A stretch of DNA of 64,000 nucleotides from Trueperella pecoris (GTDB lineage: Bacteria > Actinomycetota > Actinomycetes > Actinomycetales > Actinomycetaceae), in contig NZ_CP053291.1 of NCBI RefSeq assembly GCF_014926385.1, forward strand, positions 434,001-498,000, read 5' to 3'. Under the pieces are notes generated by a model. That model was not told where the DNA came from. It saw only the letters and a program-made list of their open reading frames with translations, and did no database searches. Both the position numbers and the translations under genes were made by a program. Each line of letters begins with the position of its first letter. Within the stretch, counting starts at the first letter, position 1. This document shows, one piece after another, positions 1-15,655 of this stretch.

Positions 1-1086
1 TTCCGCTTCCTCGAGGATGATCTGTGCAAGCTCAGCGGTCGTCTGTGCAACGCGGCCGTTGATGTCCTTGCCGAGCACGGCCTGCACGTTGGGGAAGACG
101 TAGAAGGCGCCGGTCGGCTCGGGGACGACGAAACCGTCGATGTCACGCAGCATGGACACGAGGGTATTGCGGCGTCGATCGAAGGCTTCCTTCATCTCCT
201 CCACGACACCCTGGTCGCCGGTCAGCGCCGCGATTGCGGCACGCTGGGCGACGTTGTTGACGTTGGAAGTGATGTGGGACTGGAAGTTGGCAACCTTCTT
301 CATGACGTCGGCCGGGCCGTGCATCCATCCGACGCGCCAGCCCGTCATCGCGTAGGTCTTGGCCACGCCGTTGACGATGATCGTTTGGTTTTGCAACGCG
401 GGCACGACGTCGAGGATGTAGGCCATCTCGCCGGCGTAAAGAAGGTGCTCGTAGATTTCGTCGGAGATGATCCAAATCCCGTGCTCGAGTGCCCATTCGC
501 CGATCGCACGCAACTCGTCGCGCGAATAGACCGATCCGGTCGGGTTCGAGGGTGAGCACAGGAGGAGCACCTTGGTCTTGTCGGTGCGGGCTGCCTCGAG
601 CTGATCGACGGTGACCTTGTAATCCTGGTCAGAACCCGCAAAGACTTCGACGGGCACGCCGCCACACAGCGTGATCGCCTCCGGGTAGGTGGTCCAGTAG
701 GGGGCTGGCAGGATCGCTTCGTCGCCGTCGTCCAGCAAGGAGACGAATGCTTGGAACACGGCCTGCTTGCCGCCGTTGGTCACGATGATGTTGTCAGGAT
801 CGACGACGACGCCGGAGTCGGACTTGGTCTTGGCGGCGATAGCTTCGCGCAACTCGGGTAGGCCCTTGGCGATCGTGTACTTGTGATTCTTCGGGTCGGC
901 GGCAGCTTCCTCGGCTGCGCGGACGATGTGTGCGGGCGTCGGGAAGTTCGGTTCGCCAGCGCCAAAGCCAATAACCGCCTTGCCTGCGGCCTTGAGGGCC
1001 TTAGCCTTCGCGTCCACGGCGAGGGTGGCGGAGGGTTGAAGCGCTGCGAGGCGCTGGGAGACTCTGTTCTTAGGTTCTGTAGCCAT
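1..1086 (-). CDS. aspC: Class I aminotransferase (aspartate aminotransferase-like), C-terminus off the edge
   Basis: PLP-dependent fold-type I aminotransferase, probably moving an amino group between aspartate and 2-oxoglutarate in the cytoplasm. The ATG complements positions 1084-1086, and 362 codons are open without a stop, so the last part of the protein lies outside the window. Visible family marks are the N-terminal [10 protein letters not shown] segment, the SPSNPTG loop, DEIYEHL, and the PLP-binding lysine K243 in [11 protein letters not shown]. It reads away from the tRNA-Trp/secE unit. The exact substrate cannot be settled from sequence alone; aspartate is the most likely. Confidence 0.88.
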   Translation of the reverse strand, partial: MATEPKNRVSQRLAALQPSATLAVDAKAKALKAAGKAVIGFGAGEPNFPTPAHIVRAAEEAAADPKNHKYTIAKGLPELREAIAAKTKSDSGVVVDPDNIIVTNGGKQAVFQAFVSLLDDGDEAILPAPYWTTYPEAITLCGGVPVEVFAGSDQDYKVTVDQLEAARTDKTKVLLLCSPSNPTGSVYSRDELRAIGEWALEHGIWIISDEIYEHLLYAGEMAYILDVVPALQNQTIIVNGVAKTYAMTGWRVGWMHGPADVMKKVANFQSHITSNVNNVAQRAAIAALTGDQGVVEEMKEAFDRRRNTLVSMLRDIDGFVVPEPTGAFYVFPNVQAVLGKDINGRVAQTTAELAQIILEEAE

Positions 1087-1279
1087 GGTCACTATGGTGA
1101 CATGAAGTCGCCGCCGATGGTGGATCAGTCCGCCATCGGCGCCAAAGTGGTAAGAATTACAGGAGTTGGCGCTACCCTGCCTAGACACTCGGGGATAGTT
1201 CTCACTAGAATGTATCGAGTTGCTGATGCCCAGTTGGCAACAGCATGGGGACGTCAAGCATAATAGTTCTGAGGTCCAT
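1087..1279. promoter_or_regulatory. Divergent promoter region between aspC and tRNA-Trp
   Basis: No gene is supported here. A stem GCCGATGG/CCATCGGC lies near 1113-1140. On the plus strand TTGGCA near 1234 and CATAAT near 1259 have a rather long 19-nt spacing and could drive tRNA-Trp. On the minus strand TTGCCA and GATACA about 18 nt apart could drive the aminotransferase. Both assignments are weak inference. Confidence 0.3.
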
Positions 1280-1352
1280 AGGGTAGTGGCGCAATTGGTA
1301 GCGCACCGGTCTCCAAAACCGGCGGTTGTGGGTTCGAGTCCCTCCTGCCCTG
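1280..1352 (+). tRNA. trpT: tRNA-Trp (anticodon CCA)
   Basis: A cloverleaf can be folded by eye. The acceptor stem AGGGTAG pairs with CTGCCCT, the anticodon stem CCGGT/ACCGG encloses CTCCAAA with anticodon CCA, and the T loop is TTCGAGT. The T stem has one T:T mismatch. The 3' CCA is not encoded (GCAAT follows). It lies directly upstream of secE-nusG, as is common in actinobacteria. Confidence 0.95.
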
Positions 1353-1361
1353 CAATGAAGG

Positions 1362-1384
1362 CGGCCCTAAATTAGGGCCGTTTT
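1362..1384 (+). terminator. Hairpin plus T-run between tRNA-Trp and secE
   Basis: CGGCCCT and AGGGCCG form a 7-bp stem with a 5-nt loop, followed by TTTT. It probably ends or attenuates tRNA-Trp transcription before secE. Confidence 0.65.
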
Positions 1385-1407
1385 CCACATAATCGAGAGG
1401 AATCCTG

Positions 1408-1650
1408 GTGAGCCAAGCAGCGAGTTCAGCACCGCGCGGACGCAAGTTAGACTCCAAGAAGAGTCTGTGGCGCCGTATCGTCACCTTCTTCAAGGAGGTC
1501 GTCGCCGAATTCAAGAAGGTCCAGCGCCCCACCCGCAAGGAGCTGTGGCAGTTGTTCCTCACGGTTGTGTTTTTCGTGACCGTCGTGATGCTTTTTGTTG
1601 GTGTCATCGACGTGGTCTTCAACCAGGCCATGTTCTGGATCTTCGGCTAA
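1408..1650 (+). CDS. secE: Preprotein translocase subunit SecE
   Basis: Small essential subunit of the SecYEG channel in the cytoplasmic membrane; it clamps SecY during protein export. The protein is 80 aa: a basic N-terminus, the conserved amphipathic helix FFKEVVAEFKKVQRPTRKEL (about residues 28-47), then one membrane segment (about 50-75) rich in V, F and L. This is the short, single-spanning form usual in Gram-positives. The GTG start is chosen because GAGAGG lies just upstream. nusG follows after 30 bp, the standard secE-nusG pair. Confidence 0.96.
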   Translation: MSQAASSAPRGRKLDSKKSLWRRIVTFFKEVVAEFKKVQRPTRKELWQLFLTVVFFVTVVMLFVGVIDVVFNQAMFWIFG

Positions 1651-1680
1651 GGCCGTATTTTCAACCGAAAGTAGGAATCA

Positions 1681-2550
1681 ATGTCTGAGGAAGTCGCTAA
1701 GGACAATCTCTTCTCCGATACCGCTGAGCAAGCGGAGTTTTCTGCGCCCGCGGAAGTTGAGGAGTTCGCCGACGACGACGCTTCGGTTGACGAGACGGCC
1801 GCGGATCTCGCCGGCATGTTTGACGGCATTTCTGGTGAGGGCCAGGACGCTTCAGCCGAAGAGGCTGATGGGGCTGATGAGGACGAGGCCGGACTTGCGG
1901 ACGATGATGCTCCGAGCGCAAAGGGTGAGGACGGCGTCGTAACCGAGGAGACCGTACGCGATAGGCTCAAGGGACTTGCGGGTGACTGGTACGTGTTGCA
2001 CACGTACGCTGGCTACGAAAAGCGCGTCAAGCAGGACATCGAATCTCGTGCTCACACCATGAACATGGAAGATTTCATCTTCGAGGTTCAGGTGCCGATG
2101 GAGGAGATCTACGAGGTTAAGAAAGGCCAGCGCAAGCTGGTCACGCGCGTTCGGATGCCCGGATACGCCCTCATCCGCATGGAGATGACCGATGAATCGT
2201 GGCGAATCGTTCAAGACACGAACGGCGTGACGGGCTTTGTTGGAAATGGTCGCAATCCGGTGGCGCTGACCGAGCGTGAAGTCGTGCAAATGCTCACGCC
2301 CGTGGTCGAGCAGGAAGCGGCGGAAGCTGCCAAGGCAGCTGGAAAGCCTATTACTTCTGGGGCTCCGGCGCTTGTTGCTGACTACGAGGTTGGCGAGACC
2401 GTGACGCTCACCACCGAGCCGTGGGTTGGAATGCCCGCTACAATTTCACAGGTTGACGCGGTGAACCAGAGGCTCACCGTGCTCATGACGCTTGTCGGCC
2501 AGGAAACCCCGGTCGACCTGTCCTTCGGACAAGTCAAGAAGATGGACTAG
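1681..2550 (+). CDS. nusG: Transcription termination/antitermination factor NusG
   Basis: NusG binds the RNA polymerase clamp and affects pausing, Rho-dependent termination and transcription-translation coupling. Of 289 aa, about the first 100 are a low-complexity acidic extension rich in D, E and A. The NGN domain starts near residue 102 (DWYVLHTYAGYEKRVKQ), and a C-terminal KOW domain lies around 233-289. Core NusG is about 180 aa, so the N-terminal extension explains the length; such extensions are known in actinobacteria. It starts with ATG 30 bp after secE and precedes rplK. Confidence 0.96.
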   Translation: MSEEVAKDNLFSDTAEQAEFSAPAEVEEFADDDASVDETAADLAGMFDGISGEGQDASAEEADGADEDEAGLADDDAPSAKGEDGVVTEETVRDRLKGLAGDWYVLHTYAGYEKRVKQDIESRAHTMNMEDFIFEVQVPMEEIYEVKKGQRKLVTRVRMPGYALIRMEMTDESWRIVQDTNGVTGFVGNGRNPVALTEREVVQMLTPVVEQEAAEAAKAAGKPITSGAPALVADYEVGETVTLTTEPWVGMPATISQVDAVNQRLTVLMTLVGQETPVDLSFGQVKKMD

Positions 2551-2659
2551 TTCGGTTCCTCCAAACCGAACCGTGGGATCCACGCCGCTTCGCGGCTACC
2601 GAAGGACGCCCATCATCGTTGCCATGGTGATGGTTTATCGATAACAAGAAGGATCAAAT
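2551..2659 (+). promoter_or_regulatory. Structured rplK leader
   Basis: The 109-bp gap holds several short stems in a row: TTCGGTT/AACCGAA (2551-2570), GTGG/CCAC, GCCGC/GCGGC and CATCA/TGATG. None has a following T-run. It is likely the 5' leader of rplK-rplA; autoregulation is plausible for this operon but not shown here. Confidence 0.35.
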
Positions 2660-3094
2660 ATGCCTCCCAAGAAGAAGGTTGCAGGTCTGATTAAGCTTCA
2701 GATTGAAGCTGGCGCAGCTACTCCTGCACCGCCGATTGGCCCCGCTCTGGGTCAGCACGGCGTGAACATCATGGACTTCGTCAAGGCCTACAATGCTGCG
2801 ACGGAATCCCAGCGTGGAAACGTCATCCCGGTTGAGATTACGGTCTACGAAGATCGTTCGTTTACCTTCGTGACGAAGACCCCTCCGGCTGCTGAGCTCA
2901 TCAAGAAGGCAGCGGGAATCAAGAAGGGTTCCGGCACTCCGCACACCAACAAGGTTGCGCACCTCACTGCGGATCAGCTGCGTGAGATCGCCAAGACCAA
3001 GGAGCCGGACCTGAACGCTAACGACATCGACAACGCTGCTCGCATCATCGCCGGCACCGCTCGTTCGATGGGCGTGACCACTGACGAGATTTAA
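2660..3094 (+). CDS. rplK: 50S ribosomal protein L11 (uL11)
   Basis: L11 forms the base of the L7/L12 stalk with 23S rRNA helices 43/44 and takes part in GTPase-factor binding and the stringent response. The protein is 144 aa, the normal length. The N-terminus [18 protein letters not shown], the proline-rich hinge [17 protein letters not shown] and a C-terminal rRNA-binding domain ending in ARSMG are typical. The start ATG follows AAGGAT. It forms an operon with rplA, 76 bp downstream. Confidence 0.97.
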   Translation: MPPKKKVAGLIKLQIEAGAATPAPPIGPALGQHGVNIMDFVKAYNAATESQRGNVIPVEITVYEDRSFTFVTKTPPAAELIKKAAGIKKGSGTPHTNKVAHLTADQLREIAKTKEPDLNANDIDNAARIIAGTARSMGVTTDEI

Positions 3095-3170
3095 TAGCGA
3101 TCACGCGATCGCCGTGGTAGGGCCCGGAGCGGGCTCGTTTCCCACGACTGCCAATGAGGAGAAATGCAGA
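3095..3170 (+). promoter_or_regulatory. rplK-rplA intercistronic region with stem-loops
   Basis: GCGATC/GATCGC (about 3097-3112) forms a small hairpin. CGTGG with GGGCCC, paired to GGGC and CCCACG, can form a second structure before the rplA ribosome binding site GAGGAGAA. L1 autoregulates by binding its own mRNA in other bacteria, so this could be the target; that is inference. Confidence 0.3.
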
Positions 3171-3878
3171 ATGGCAAAGCGCTCTAAGAATTACCGCAAG
3201 GCCGCTGAACTGATTCAGCCGGGTGAGCTTTACACCCCGGTTGAGGCGATGGACCTTGCCAAGAAGACCTCCGTGACCAAGTTCGACTCGACGGTCGAAG
3301 TCATGTTCCGCCTTGGCGTTGATCCGCGCAAGGCTGACCAGCTGGTTCGCGGCACGGCTATCCTCCCGCACGGTACGGGCAAGACTGCACGCGTCATCGT
3401 CTTTGCCCAGGGCCCCAATGCCCAGGCCGCGATTGACGCCGGCGCAGACGAGGTCGGCGACGACGATCTGATCGCGAAGGTCGCAGGTGGTTGGACCGAC
3501 TTCGACGCTGCCGTGGCAACCCCGGACATGATGGGCAAGGTCGGTCGCCTCGGTCGCGTCCTCGGTCCGCGTGGCCTCATGCCGAATCCCAAGACCGGCA
3601 CCGTGACCATGGATGTGGCCAAGGCTGTTTCGGACATCAAGGGTGGACGTATCGAGTTCCGTGTTGATAAGCACGGCAACCTCGCGTTCATCGTCGGTAA
3701 CACTTCCTTCACCACCGAGCAGTTGGTTGAGAATTACACTGCTGTTCGCGAAGAGGTTCTTCGCCTGAAGCCGAGCTCGGCCAAGGGGCGCTACATCAAG
3801 AAGGCCACCGTCTCCACGACGATGGGCCCGGGCATCCGCCTCGATGTATCCAAGCTCGCCAAGGAGCTTGAGGCTTAA
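3171..3878 (+). CDS. rplA: 50S ribosomal protein L1 (uL1)
   Basis: L1 forms the mobile stalk beside the E site and helps release deacylated tRNA; it is also a translational repressor of its own operon in many bacteria. 235 aa, the usual size. Conserved parts include [11 protein letters not shown] at the start, the [21 protein letters not shown] segment and the [11 protein letters not shown] stretch. An upstream in-frame ATG exists, but the ATG at 3171 has a strong GAGGAGAA site eight bases before it and begins at the conserved N-terminus, so it is preferred. Confidence 0.97.
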   Translation: MAKRSKNYRKAAELIQPGELYTPVEAMDLAKKTSVTKFDSTVEVMFRLGVDPRKADQLVRGTAILPHGTGKTARVIVFAQGPNAQAAIDAGADEVGDDDLIAKVAGGWTDFDAAVATPDMMGKVGRLGRVLGPRGLMPNPKTGTVTMDVAKAVSDIKGGRIEFRVDKHGNLAFIVGNTSFTTEQLVENYTAVREEVLRLKPSSAKGRYIKKATVSTTMGPGIRLDVSKLAKELEA

Positions 3879-4187
3879 GCTTCGTTGACATGCTCCCCGG
3901 AAGCGGAACTGGCTAGACCAGATGTCGCTCCCGGGGAGCGTCTCTATATGCGGGGTCTTGAAATTCGGCCCCGGCTCTGGACTGCCGTGCTCCTTACCGC
4001 CGGATGGACTGTCTCGAAGTTTGGTGCTGGCAGATTTCTGCGCCCCTGCGTCGGCTGACGTTCGTGCCTGCCTCTCGGCGGACAGCGTCATTGTGGTGCG
4101 TACGCCGATCATGGGGTGCATTTCCGCCCGAGTGTGGGCTACCGCTACCATGGTGGACAAAGATTGCTAACAGGGGAGTAGTGGACG
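3879..4187 (+). other. Intergenic region rplA-udk
   Basis: A stem GCTCCCCGG (3892-3900) with CCGGGGAGC (3931-3939) and a 30-nt loop lies 13 bp after rplA and may end the rplKA transcript, although the following T-content is weak (GTCTCTAT). A short open frame in the remainder has no ribosomal-site or family support. The stretch before udk contains the AGGGGAG binding site at 4172-4178. Confidence 0.4.
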
Positions 4188-4808
4188 ATGCACAAGCCGA
4201 TGGTTATCGGTATTGCTGGCGGCACGGGTAGTGGCAAGACCACCCTGACGAGGGCCATCGAGGCGAAGTTTGCCCCACAGGCAGCCGTCGTTTTTCACGA
4301 CAACTACTACCGCCCGCACGACGAACTCCCGCTTGAGGAGCGTGCAAAGCTCAATTATGACCATCCGGACGCATTCGATAACGATTACATGGTCGAGCAA
4401 CTCCATCAGCTCATCAACGGCCAAGCCATCGATTGTCCGACCTATGACTATTCGATGCATACGCGCGCCAAGGCAACGGTACGCATCGAGCCGGCACCAC
4501 TGATCCTGGTTGAGGGCATCGTTTTGTTCGTCGAGCAGCGCCTGTGTGACCTGTTCGACGTCAAGATCTTCGTCGATACCGACGCCGACGTGCGGATCCT
4601 GCGCCGCGTCAAGCGCGATGTTATCGAGCGCGGACGTACGGTTGAGTCTGTCGAGGCGCAGTATTTGGCGACGGTCAAGCCGATGCACGAGCTTTACGTC
4701 GCGCCGTCCAAGCGCCAAGCCGACATCATCGTCCCTGAGGGCGGGCGCAACCTCGTCGCGCTCGACATGCTTGTTCACCGTATTTCGAACGAACTCGCCC
4801 AGGGCTAG
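4188..4808 (+). CDS. udk: Uridine kinase
   Basis: Phosphorylates uridine and cytidine to UMP and CMP in pyrimidine salvage, in the cytoplasm. 206 aa, normal for bacterial Udk. The P-loop GGTGSGKTT is at residues 11-19, the substrate-binding HDNYYRPHDELP follows, then YDHPDAFDN, the PTYDYSMHTR motif and RRVKRDVIERGR. AGGGGAG lies 9 nt before the ATG. Its position between rplA and rplJ is unusual, because those ribosomal operons are normally close neighbours; the gene itself looks native in composition. Confidence 0.93.
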   Translation: MHKPMVIGIAGGTGSGKTTLTRAIEAKFAPQAAVVFHDNYYRPHDELPLEERAKLNYDHPDAFDNDYMVEQLHQLINGQAIDCPTYDYSMHTRAKATVRIEPAPLILVEGIVLFVEQRLCDLFDVKIFVDTDADVRILRRVKRDVIERGRTVESVEAQYLATVKPMHELYVAPSKRQADIIVPEGGRNLVALDMLVHRISNELAQG

Positions 4809-4830
4809 TAACGGCGGCGTCGATACGCTC

Positions 4831-4909
4831 GGCCCGAGCGTGCCACGACGTGAAGTTGCGGACGGCGGAAGGTGCCCAGACGGCGTCGTGAAGTGAGGCA
4901 CGTTCGGCC
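4831..4909. other. Imperfect hairpin after udk carrying a 12-mer motif copy
   Basis: GGCCCGAGCGTGCC (4831-4844) and GGCACGTTCGGCC (4897-4909) are near-perfect inverted arms. The loop region contains GACGGCGTCGTG at 4879-4890, a 12-mer that recurs five more times in this window (one copy with a one-base change). It may serve as the udk 3' end. Confidence 0.5.
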
Positions 4910-4917
4910 CGTACGCC

Positions 4918-4947
4918 TTGAAATTCACGGCGAAAGCCAGCTAGCCT
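4918..4947 (+). promoter_or_regulatory. Likely rplJ-rplL promoter
   Basis: TTGAAA at 4918-4923 and TAGCCT at 4942-4947 are spaced by 18 bp and lie upstream of the long structured rplJ leader. The -35 is good and the -10 mediocre. Confidence 0.5.
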
Positions 4948-5108
4948 AATTCTTGCCCAAGACCGCAGGTCTCTTCGGAGTTGATTTCGGATAATCGAAG
5001 CCCGCGTAGGTATGACAAGAGAATTATTCTTTATGAATTTCCTCGTGCCTGCGTGCGCGAGGTTTTTTATTGTCCGGGAACTGCGGCAAACCATCGGAAG
5101 GAGGTCCC
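4948..5108 (+). promoter_or_regulatory. L10-type leader of rplJ-rplL
   Basis: A leader of about 160 nt precedes rplJ. It ends in a strong terminator-like hairpin, then a purine-rich GGAAGGAGG site. The layout matches the known L10(L12)4 autoregulatory leader, in which the protein complex binds the leader RNA and lowers expression. The kink-turn binding site itself was not resolved by eye. Confidence 0.6.
5041..5068 (+). terminator. Attenuator in the rplJ leader
   Basis: CCTCGTGC (5041-5048) pairs over 8 bp with GCGCGAGG (5055-5062) around a 6-nt loop and is followed by six T (5063-5068). It lies 40 bp before the rplJ start, so transcription must read through it, which fits attenuation control. 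Confidence 0.75.
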
Positions 5109-5630
5109 ATGAAGCGGACCGATAAGTCTGCAGAAATCGCAGAGCTTACGGAAGCATTCCGTGGCTCGGATGCTGTTCTTCTGACGGAGTACCGCGGACT
5201 GACCGTGGAGCAGATGAAGACTCTGCGCCGCGCGCTCGGTGCCGATGTGCGTTACCACGTCGCAAAGAACACGCTCGCGCGTATTGCTGCCAAGGACGCG
5301 GGCATTGAGGGTCTTGAAGAAGACCTGACCGGCCCTACCGCCCTCGCTTTCGTCACCGGTGACATCGCTTCCGCAGCCAAGGCACTCAAGAATTTCGCCA
5401 AGGAGAACGACAAGCTCGTCCTCAAGTCTGGTGTGATGGAAGGCCAGCTCCTCGACGCCGAAGGCGTCAAGGCTCTTGCCGATCTCGAGTCCCGTGAGGT
5501 TCTCCTCGCGAAGGCCGCCGGAGCCCTCAAGGCTTCGCTGGTCAAGGCTGCATTCGTCTTCAAGGCACCCGCCACGAAGACGGTACGTACCGTTGACGCC
5601 CTGCGTGCGAAGCAGGAAACCGCTGCCTAA
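5109..5630 (+). CDS. rplJ: 50S ribosomal protein L10 (uL10)
   Basis: L10 anchors the L7/L12 dimers to 23S rRNA to form the stalk. 173 aa from the ATG at 5109. The core KSAEIAELTEAFRGSDAVLLTEYRGLTVEQM and the GPTALAF segment are typical, with a C-terminal helix for L12 dimers. Longer in-frame reading exists upstream, but GGAAGGAGG just before 5109 and the start of conservation fix the start. rplL follows after 74 bp; the pair is cotranscribed and controlled by the leader. Confidence 0.96.
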   Translation: MKRTDKSAEIAELTEAFRGSDAVLLTEYRGLTVEQMKTLRRALGADVRYHVAKNTLARIAAKDAGIEGLEEDLTGPTALAFVTGDIASAAKALKNFAKENDKLVLKSGVMEGQLLDAEGVKALADLESREVLLAKAAGALKASLVKAAFVFKAPATKTVRTVDALRAKQETAA

Positions 5631-5704
5631 AGTAGCAAAAGAAATTGTCAAAACCTCATATGAGGGAACTGCCTCGCAAGTAGGCAAAGGAAGGAAGGTC
5701 TACA

Positions 5705-6088
5705 ATGGCCAAGCTCACTGCTGAAGAGCTCATTGAAGCTTTCAAGGAGCTCACCCTGGTTGAGCTCTCTGACTTCGTGAAGAAGTTCGAGGAAGAATTC
5801 GACGTCGAGGCTGCTGCCCCGGTCGCCGTCGCTGCTGCCGCTCCGGCTGCTGGCGAAGCTGCTGCTGAAGAGGAGAAGTCCGAGTTTGACGTCATCCTTG
5901 CTGACGCTGGCGCGACCAAGATCGCCGTCATCAAGGAGGTCCGCGCTCTTACTTCGCTCGGCCTGAAGGAAGCTAAGGAGCTCGTTGATGGTGCTCCGAA
6001 GCCGGTCCTCGAGGGCGTTTCCAAGGAAGCTGCTGAGGATGCCAAGGCTAAGCTTGAGGGCGCTGGCGCGACCATCGAGCTCAAGTAA
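5705..6088 (+). CDS. rplL: 50S ribosomal protein L7/L12 (bL12)
   Basis: Multi-copy stalk protein that recruits EF-G, EF-Tu, IF2 and release factors. 127 aa: N-terminal dimerization domain (about 1-35), an alanine-rich hinge (about 38-55) with repeated AAAPAAG, and the globular C-terminal domain with [20 protein letters not shown] and the factor-binding helix [11 protein letters not shown]. Length and layout are normal. A strong terminator follows. Confidence 0.97.
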   Translation: MAKLTAEELIEAFKELTLVELSDFVKKFEEEFDVEAAAPVAVAAAAPAAGEAAAEEEKSEFDVILADAGATKIAVIKEVRALTSLGLKEAKELVDGAPKPVLEGVSKEAAEDAKAKLEGAGATIELK

Positions 6089-6142
6089 TCAATGCGGCGT
6101 AGCCGCATAGAGACTTGCTGGCCAATCGCCAGCGGTTGAGAT

Positions 6143-6198
6143 AAGTCCCCCGGGCCAGACCATTTTGTGTGGTCTAGCCAGGGGGACTTGTGGTTTTT
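6143..6198 (+). terminator. rplJL terminator
   Basis: A long hairpin pairs AAGTCCCC and GCCAGACCA with TGGTCT-GCC and GGGGGACTT and is followed by GTGGTTTTT. It lies 55 bp after rplL and is the clear end of the operon. Confidence 0.85.
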
Positions 6199-6541
6199 CC
6201 ACACGCCGGTGGGCTTAGTTGCAATAGCGGCACTTCCCGTGCAATAGTCGTGTCGTGCAATCGGGTGATTGTATAGCGCCGTGTATCGAGGAACCCTCCT
6301 CCGCAGCGACCGCGGCGAGGTGATTCGAGGATCACGGGCGCTTCATAGGTGTCGTGACCCCTTCCACAGGGCGGGGGCTAGACTTCCCTACGCCAAACAG
6401 GTAAATTTGAAATTCGCGTGGACTTTCATTTGCCCTGCCCAAGTTTGTCACGAAACCGTCATGTTTCCTTAGGAATTTCGGCGTTTTCGCAGATGATAGT
6501 GTCGCGCACGGCCTAACCGGAATATAGGGAAGGATCACCCT
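6199..6541 (+). promoter_or_regulatory. rpoB upstream region
   Basis: This non-coding stretch of over 300 bp should hold the rpoBC promoter. The best -10 candidate is GATAGT at 6495-6500, preceded by TG at a one-base distance; its -35 is weak (GGAATT or AGGAAT). A second AT-rich area around 6410-6475 contains TTGAAA and TTGTCA but no well-spaced -10. No gene is supported. Confidence 0.4.
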
Positions 6542-10006
<3,465 letters not shown>

Positions 10007-10091
10007 TTTCGTGGGTGGGGCGGCGAGCGCCCGCCGCCCCTTACCCCACAATGGCCATCATTAAGGCGTAAAAATTGAGGAAGTAGGAACC

Positions 10092-14066
<3,975 letters not shown>

Positions 14067-14072
14067 GTTCAC

Positions 14073-14106
14073 AAGGGGGCCTCGCTGCTGCGAGGCCCCC
14101 TTTCTT
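14073..14106 (+). terminator. rpoBC terminator
   Basis: AAGGGGGCCTCG and CGAGGCCCCCTT form a perfect 12-bp stem with loop CTGCTG, followed by TTCTT. It begins 6 bp after the rpoC stop. Confidence 0.92.
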
Positions 14107-14145
14107 ATGCCCTGATGGGCGGCGGGTGCCGTGAGAGCGCAGGCC

Positions 14146-14185
14146 GGGGAAGAGAAATGGGCGGGGAGCGTGGCTCCCCGCCCAT
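14146..14185 (-). terminator. Terminator of the lysP-like gene
   Basis: ATGGGCGGGGAGC (14157-14169) and GCTCCCCGCCCAT (14173-14185) form a 13-bp stem with a 3-nt loop. On the minus strand it is followed by TTTCTCTTCC, so it fits the end of the permease gene, 16 bp after its stop. Confidence 0.8.
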
Positions 14186-14200
14186 AGTCCTGTGCGGCGT

Positions 14201-15655
14201 CTAGTCGGCGTCGGACCGCCTCGTGAGGTCGGCCTCGAGAGCCTTGACCGCGGGGGCGCGGGTGATCAGCTTGTGGCCGAGCCACAGGGCGAGGAAGAGC
14301 GGGAGGCCGATGTAGCTCGACGCGAGCGCGGTGAAGTTGGTCTGCCCGAGCAACGCCTCGGTGTTCTGCCCAATAATGACCACCAGCGTCATGAACAGTG
14401 CCAGCATCGGTCCGATGGGGAAGAAAGAGGCACGGAAGGGCAGATCAGCAGGATCGTTACCTTGGGCGACGTAGGCCCTGCGGAACTTGAAATGGCTCCA
14501 CGCGATGCCGACCCAGGTGATGAACCCCGCCAGACCCGAGGCGTTGACGAGCCAGGTGTAGGCGCCGCCGTCGCCGATCAACGAGGTCAAAAACGAGGCA
14601 GCTCCGACGAACGTGGTGGCCAAAAGCGCCGCCATCGGGATGCCGCGCCTGGTGGTGGTACCGAAAACTCGCGGCGCCTGCCCGGACTTGGCTAGGCCGT
14701 AGAGCATGCGGGTCGAGGCGTAGAGGCCCGAGGTTCCGGCGGAGAGCACAGAAGTCAAGATGACGGCATTCATGACGGCGGCGGCTGCGGCAACTCCGGC
14801 ACGGTCGAAAACGAGCGTGAAGGGGGAAAGCGCGATGTCGCCGTCGGGATTGAGCAGGGACGGATCGGTGTAGGGGATAAGGAAGCCGATCACGGCAATC
14901 GCGGCGATGTAGAAAATCAAGATGCGCCAGAAGACCGCGCGGATGGCCCGCGGAATGGTTCGGTCTGGGTCCTCGGCCTCGCCTGCGGCGATACCAACCA
15001 TTTCCGTGCCCTGGAAGGAGAATCCCGCGACCATAAAGACGGAGAGGATGCCCCAGCCGCCGTTGACGAAGGGGGCCTCGCCGGTGGTCCAGTTTGACGT
15101 GCCGGGCGACTGCCCCATGATGCCGACAATCATCAGCGTGCCCAGGACAAGGAAGACGAGAACCGTGACGACCTTGATGGAAGCGAACCAGAACTCGCCT
15201 TCGCCGAACGTACGGGCGGAGATGGCGTTGATGATGAACAAGATGGCCAGGAACAGTGCAGACCACACGATGGAGGGCGTGTTCGGGAACCAATAGGCCA
15301 TCACGAGGGCGGCTGCCACAAGCTCAGCCGCGACCGTGATGGCCCAGTTGAACCAGTAGTTCCACCCCATGGCGAAGCCAAAGGAAGGGCTCACATAACG
15401 GGTACCGTATTCGCCGAAAGACCCGACGACGGGGGAGTAGGTCGCCATCTCACCCAGGGACTGCATGAGGAAGTAGACCATGGCGCCGATAAGCGCGTAG
15501 GCGAGGAGAGCGCCGCCGGGGCCAGCCTGGGAGATCGTCGCGCCGGAGGCGACGAACAGGCCGGTGCCGATCGCGCCGCCGATGGCGATCATGTTCAAGT
15601 GGCGGGCGCGCAAGCCACGCTGTAAGCGCCCGGGGTCGTTTTGTTCGGAAGTCAT
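14201..15655 (-). CDS. lysP: Lysine-type amino acid permease (APC superfamily)
   Basis: Proton-coupled amino acid importer of the AAT family in the cytoplasmic membrane. 484 aa with about twelve hydrophobic segments. The N-terminal RHLNMIAIGGAIGTGLFVASG and ISQAGPGGALLAYALIGAMVYF closely follow the E. coli LysP pattern, as does GWNYWFNWAITVAAELVAA, so lysine is the likely substrate. A longer reading is possible upstream, but GGAGAAAAT directly precedes the ATG at 15655. It sits in reverse between rpoBC and the str operon. Confidence 0.8.
   Translation of the reverse strand: MTSEQNDPGRLQRGLRARHLNMIAIGGAIGTGLFVASGATISQAGPGGALLAYALIGAMVYFLMQSLGEMATYSPVVGSFGEYGTRYVSPSFGFAMGWNYWFNWAITVAAELVAAALVMAYWFPNTPSIVWSALFLAILFIINAISARTFGEGEFWFASIKVVTVLVFLVLGTLMIVGIMGQSPGTSNWTTGEAPFVNGGWGILSVFMVAGFSFQGTEMVGIAAGEAEDPDRTIPRAIRAVFWRILIFYIAAIAVIGFLIPYTDPSLLNPDGDIALSPFTLVFDRAGVAAAAAVMNAVILTSVLSAGTSGLYASTRMLYGLAKSGQAPRVFGTTTRRGIPMAALLATTFVGAASFLTSLIGDGGAYTWLVNASGLAGFITWVGIAWSHFKFRRAYVAQGNDPADLPFRASFFPIGPMLALFMTLVVIIGQNTEALLGQTNFTALASSYIGLPLFLALWLGHKLITRAPAVKALEADLTRRSDAD

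Noticed and set aside
3922-4170. 82-codon open frame between rplA and udk
   Set aside because: No ribosome site or recognisable protein pattern; it overlaps a terminator-like stem.
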